The notes beneath the pieces were generated by a model. It did not search any database and was not told the DNA's origin. It saw nothing but the letters and a program-made list of their open reading frames with translations. The position numbers and the translations under genes were made by a program. A DNA stretch of 6,649 nt from CALMEC01 sp031376485 (lineage in GTDB: Bacteria > Actinomycetota > Thermoleophilia > Miltoncostaeales > Miltoncostaeaceae): contig JANMDV010000050.1 in the NCBI GenBank assembly GCA_031376485.1, positions 1-6,649 on the forward strand. Direction: 5' to 3'. Position 1 is the first letter of the stretch; each line of letters starts with the position of its first letter. Shown piece by piece: positions 5,603 to 6,649 of this stretch.

Positions 5603-6649
5603 ATGAGAAGTATCCACGACCATGGGCTGCGCGACGACCGGCCTGAACACGGTGACGAGCCCGGGCATCTGGTGCGTCACCGTTTCGCACGAACGTACGG
5701 CCCCGTCTCGATTGTCGTCCTGCTCTTCGTTGCGGCGACGTTCATCGTCGCGGTCCTGCTCCACCGGGAGACCGAGCAGCGCGAACGCGTCGTCTCGCAG
5801 CAGCTCGCGCACGACACGACCGAGACGATCCGAGGCAGGCTCGGTACGTACACGGAGGCGCTCTATGGAGTCCGCGGCCTCTACCAGACGGTTGGCATCG
5901 TCAGCCCCGAGACGTTCTCCCGCCATGTCAACAGTACGCAACTCCTGGAACGCTTCCCGGGCATCCAGGTCGTGGGGTTCGCCGAACGCGTTCGCGACGA
6001 GGACGTCGCAGCGTTCGAGCGCCGCGTCGCGCTCGAGATCGACCGCAGCGGACTGGACTACCCGCCGTTCGGCGTCCATCCCGCACGACGGGCCGGTGAG
6101 CGCGTCGTCATCAACAGGGTGGCGCCGGATGGCCGGACCAACTACGCGGCAGTCGGCTACGACTTGCTGAGCGAGCGCGCGCGGACGCGGGCGGTGACGC
6201 TGGCCCGCGACACCAACCAAGCCGTCACGACGACGCCGGTCCGGCTGGTCCAGGGGCCCGAGACCAGCGGGTTTCTGATCATGCTGCCTTCGTACCGACC
6301 CGGCACCGCGACACGGACCGTAAACGAGCGACGCGCCAACTTCACCGGGGTCATTTACGCGGCGTTCAAGGCGCCGACCCTGCTGGACGCGATCCTCGGC
6401 CCGACACCACGCACCTTTGACATCGAGATCTTCGACGGCGGTGCGAAGGGTGCGGACAACACCGTACCAACAGCCGCAACCGGCCTGGTGTACGACGTGG
6501 ACGGCGCCGTGCAATCTGTCGTGGCGGCCACTGCCGGACCGAACGGTCGGTCCGCAGCCGCACCGAGCAACACCCAGCCCACCCCTGCGGATGGTTTCAC
6601 GCTCAACCGCCTGGACGTGCCCGGCCGGACATGGATCGTGGCCTATCGC
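5603..6649 (+). CDS. CHASE-domain membrane sensor, N-terminal part (3' end outside the window)
   Basis: The first 349 residues of a membrane receptor are visible; the frame is open to the right edge. Residues 1-34 are cytoplasmic and charged, 35-53 form a transmembrane helix (IVVLLFVAATFIVAVLL), and from about 75 to 270 comes an extracellular CHASE domain. Matching features are RLGTYTEALYGVRGLYQ (79-95), LLERFPGIQVVGFAERV (114-130), the ligand-pocket-like stretch NYAAVGYDLLSERARTRAV (180-198), GFLIMLPSYRPG (223-234) and FTGVIYAAFKAPTLLDAI (247-264). CHASE domains bind small ligands outside the cell and signal to a cytoplasmic output, which should follow a second helix beyond the window: histidine kinase, GGDEF/EAL or nucleotide cyclase. 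ATG 5603 is the only ATG or GTG start before the helix with upstream GGGAG, although that run directly abuts the codon. The frame is open further upstream but has no start codon there back to the dehydrogenase stop. Confidence 0.88.
   Translation, partial: MRSIHDHGLRDDRPEHGDEPGHLVRHRFARTYGPVSIVVLLFVAATFIVAVLLHRETEQRERVVSQQLAHDTTETIRGRLGTYTEALYGVRGLYQTVGIVSPETFSRHVNSTQLLERFPGIQVVGFAERVRDEDVAAFERRVALEIDRSGLDYPPFGVHPARRAGERVVINRVAPDGRTNYAAVGYDLLSERARTRAVTLARDTNQAVTTTPVRLVQGPETSGFLIMLPSYRPGTATRTVNERRANFTGVIYAAFKAPTLLDAILGPTPRTFDIEIFDGGAKGADNTVPTAATGLVYDVDGAVQSVVAATAGPNGRSAAAPSNTQPTPADGFTLNRLDVPGRTWIVAYR

Noticed and set aside
5561..6514. 317-codon minus-strand open frame opposite the CHASE gene
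   Set aside because: The plus strand encodes a clear transmembrane helix and CHASE domain in one unbroken frame from 5603. The minus-strand translation is a complement artefact.

Overview
The window is high-GC DNA with actinobacterial character. Most third codon positions are G or C, and the coding strands leave long GC-driven shadow frames on the opposite strand. Three of the four complete or nearly complete genes have a TANNNT box exactly six bases before the start codon, the arrangement expected for leaderless transcripts, which are common in Actinobacteria and Deinococcus-Thermus. The amidohydrolase with a helical tail and the CHASE-domain receptor both resemble proteins I associate with the class Thermoleophilia (Solirubrobacterales/Gaiellales). 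That placement is an inference from memory, not a search result.

Layout, left to right. Positions 1-131 hold the last 42 codons of an ISAzo13-family transposase (plus strand), so an insertion sequence enters from the left. Positions 132-451 have no confident gene. They contain a short coding-like stretch on the minus strand, possibly a decayed gene, and two stem-loops, one of them just past the end of uvrA. Positions 452-3325 (minus strand) encode a complete UvrA excinuclease subunit. Back to back with it, separated by only 39 bases, is a 371-residue metal-dependent amidohydrolase (3365-4480, plus strand) with an unassigned C-terminal helical extension. After a 154-base gap comes a 289-residue NAD(P)-dependent beta-hydroxyacid dehydrogenase (4635-5504). 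After another 98 bases a membrane-anchored CHASE-domain sensor starts at 5603 and runs off the right edge without a stop.

The genes do not form an obvious pathway. UvrA is DNA-repair housekeeping, the amidohydrolase and dehydrogenase are enzymes whose substrates cannot be read from sequence, and the CHASE protein is an extracellular-ligand sensor whose output domain lies outside the window. Each plus-strand gene appears to have its own promoter, so they are probably not one operon. The most distinctive regulatory feature is the uvrA/amidohydrolase intergenic region, where two divergent leaderless promoters are packed so tightly that their RNA polymerase footprints must overlap. I found no clear sign of a new defence, toxin, CRISPR or RNA system; most of this window is an ordinary chromosomal region.
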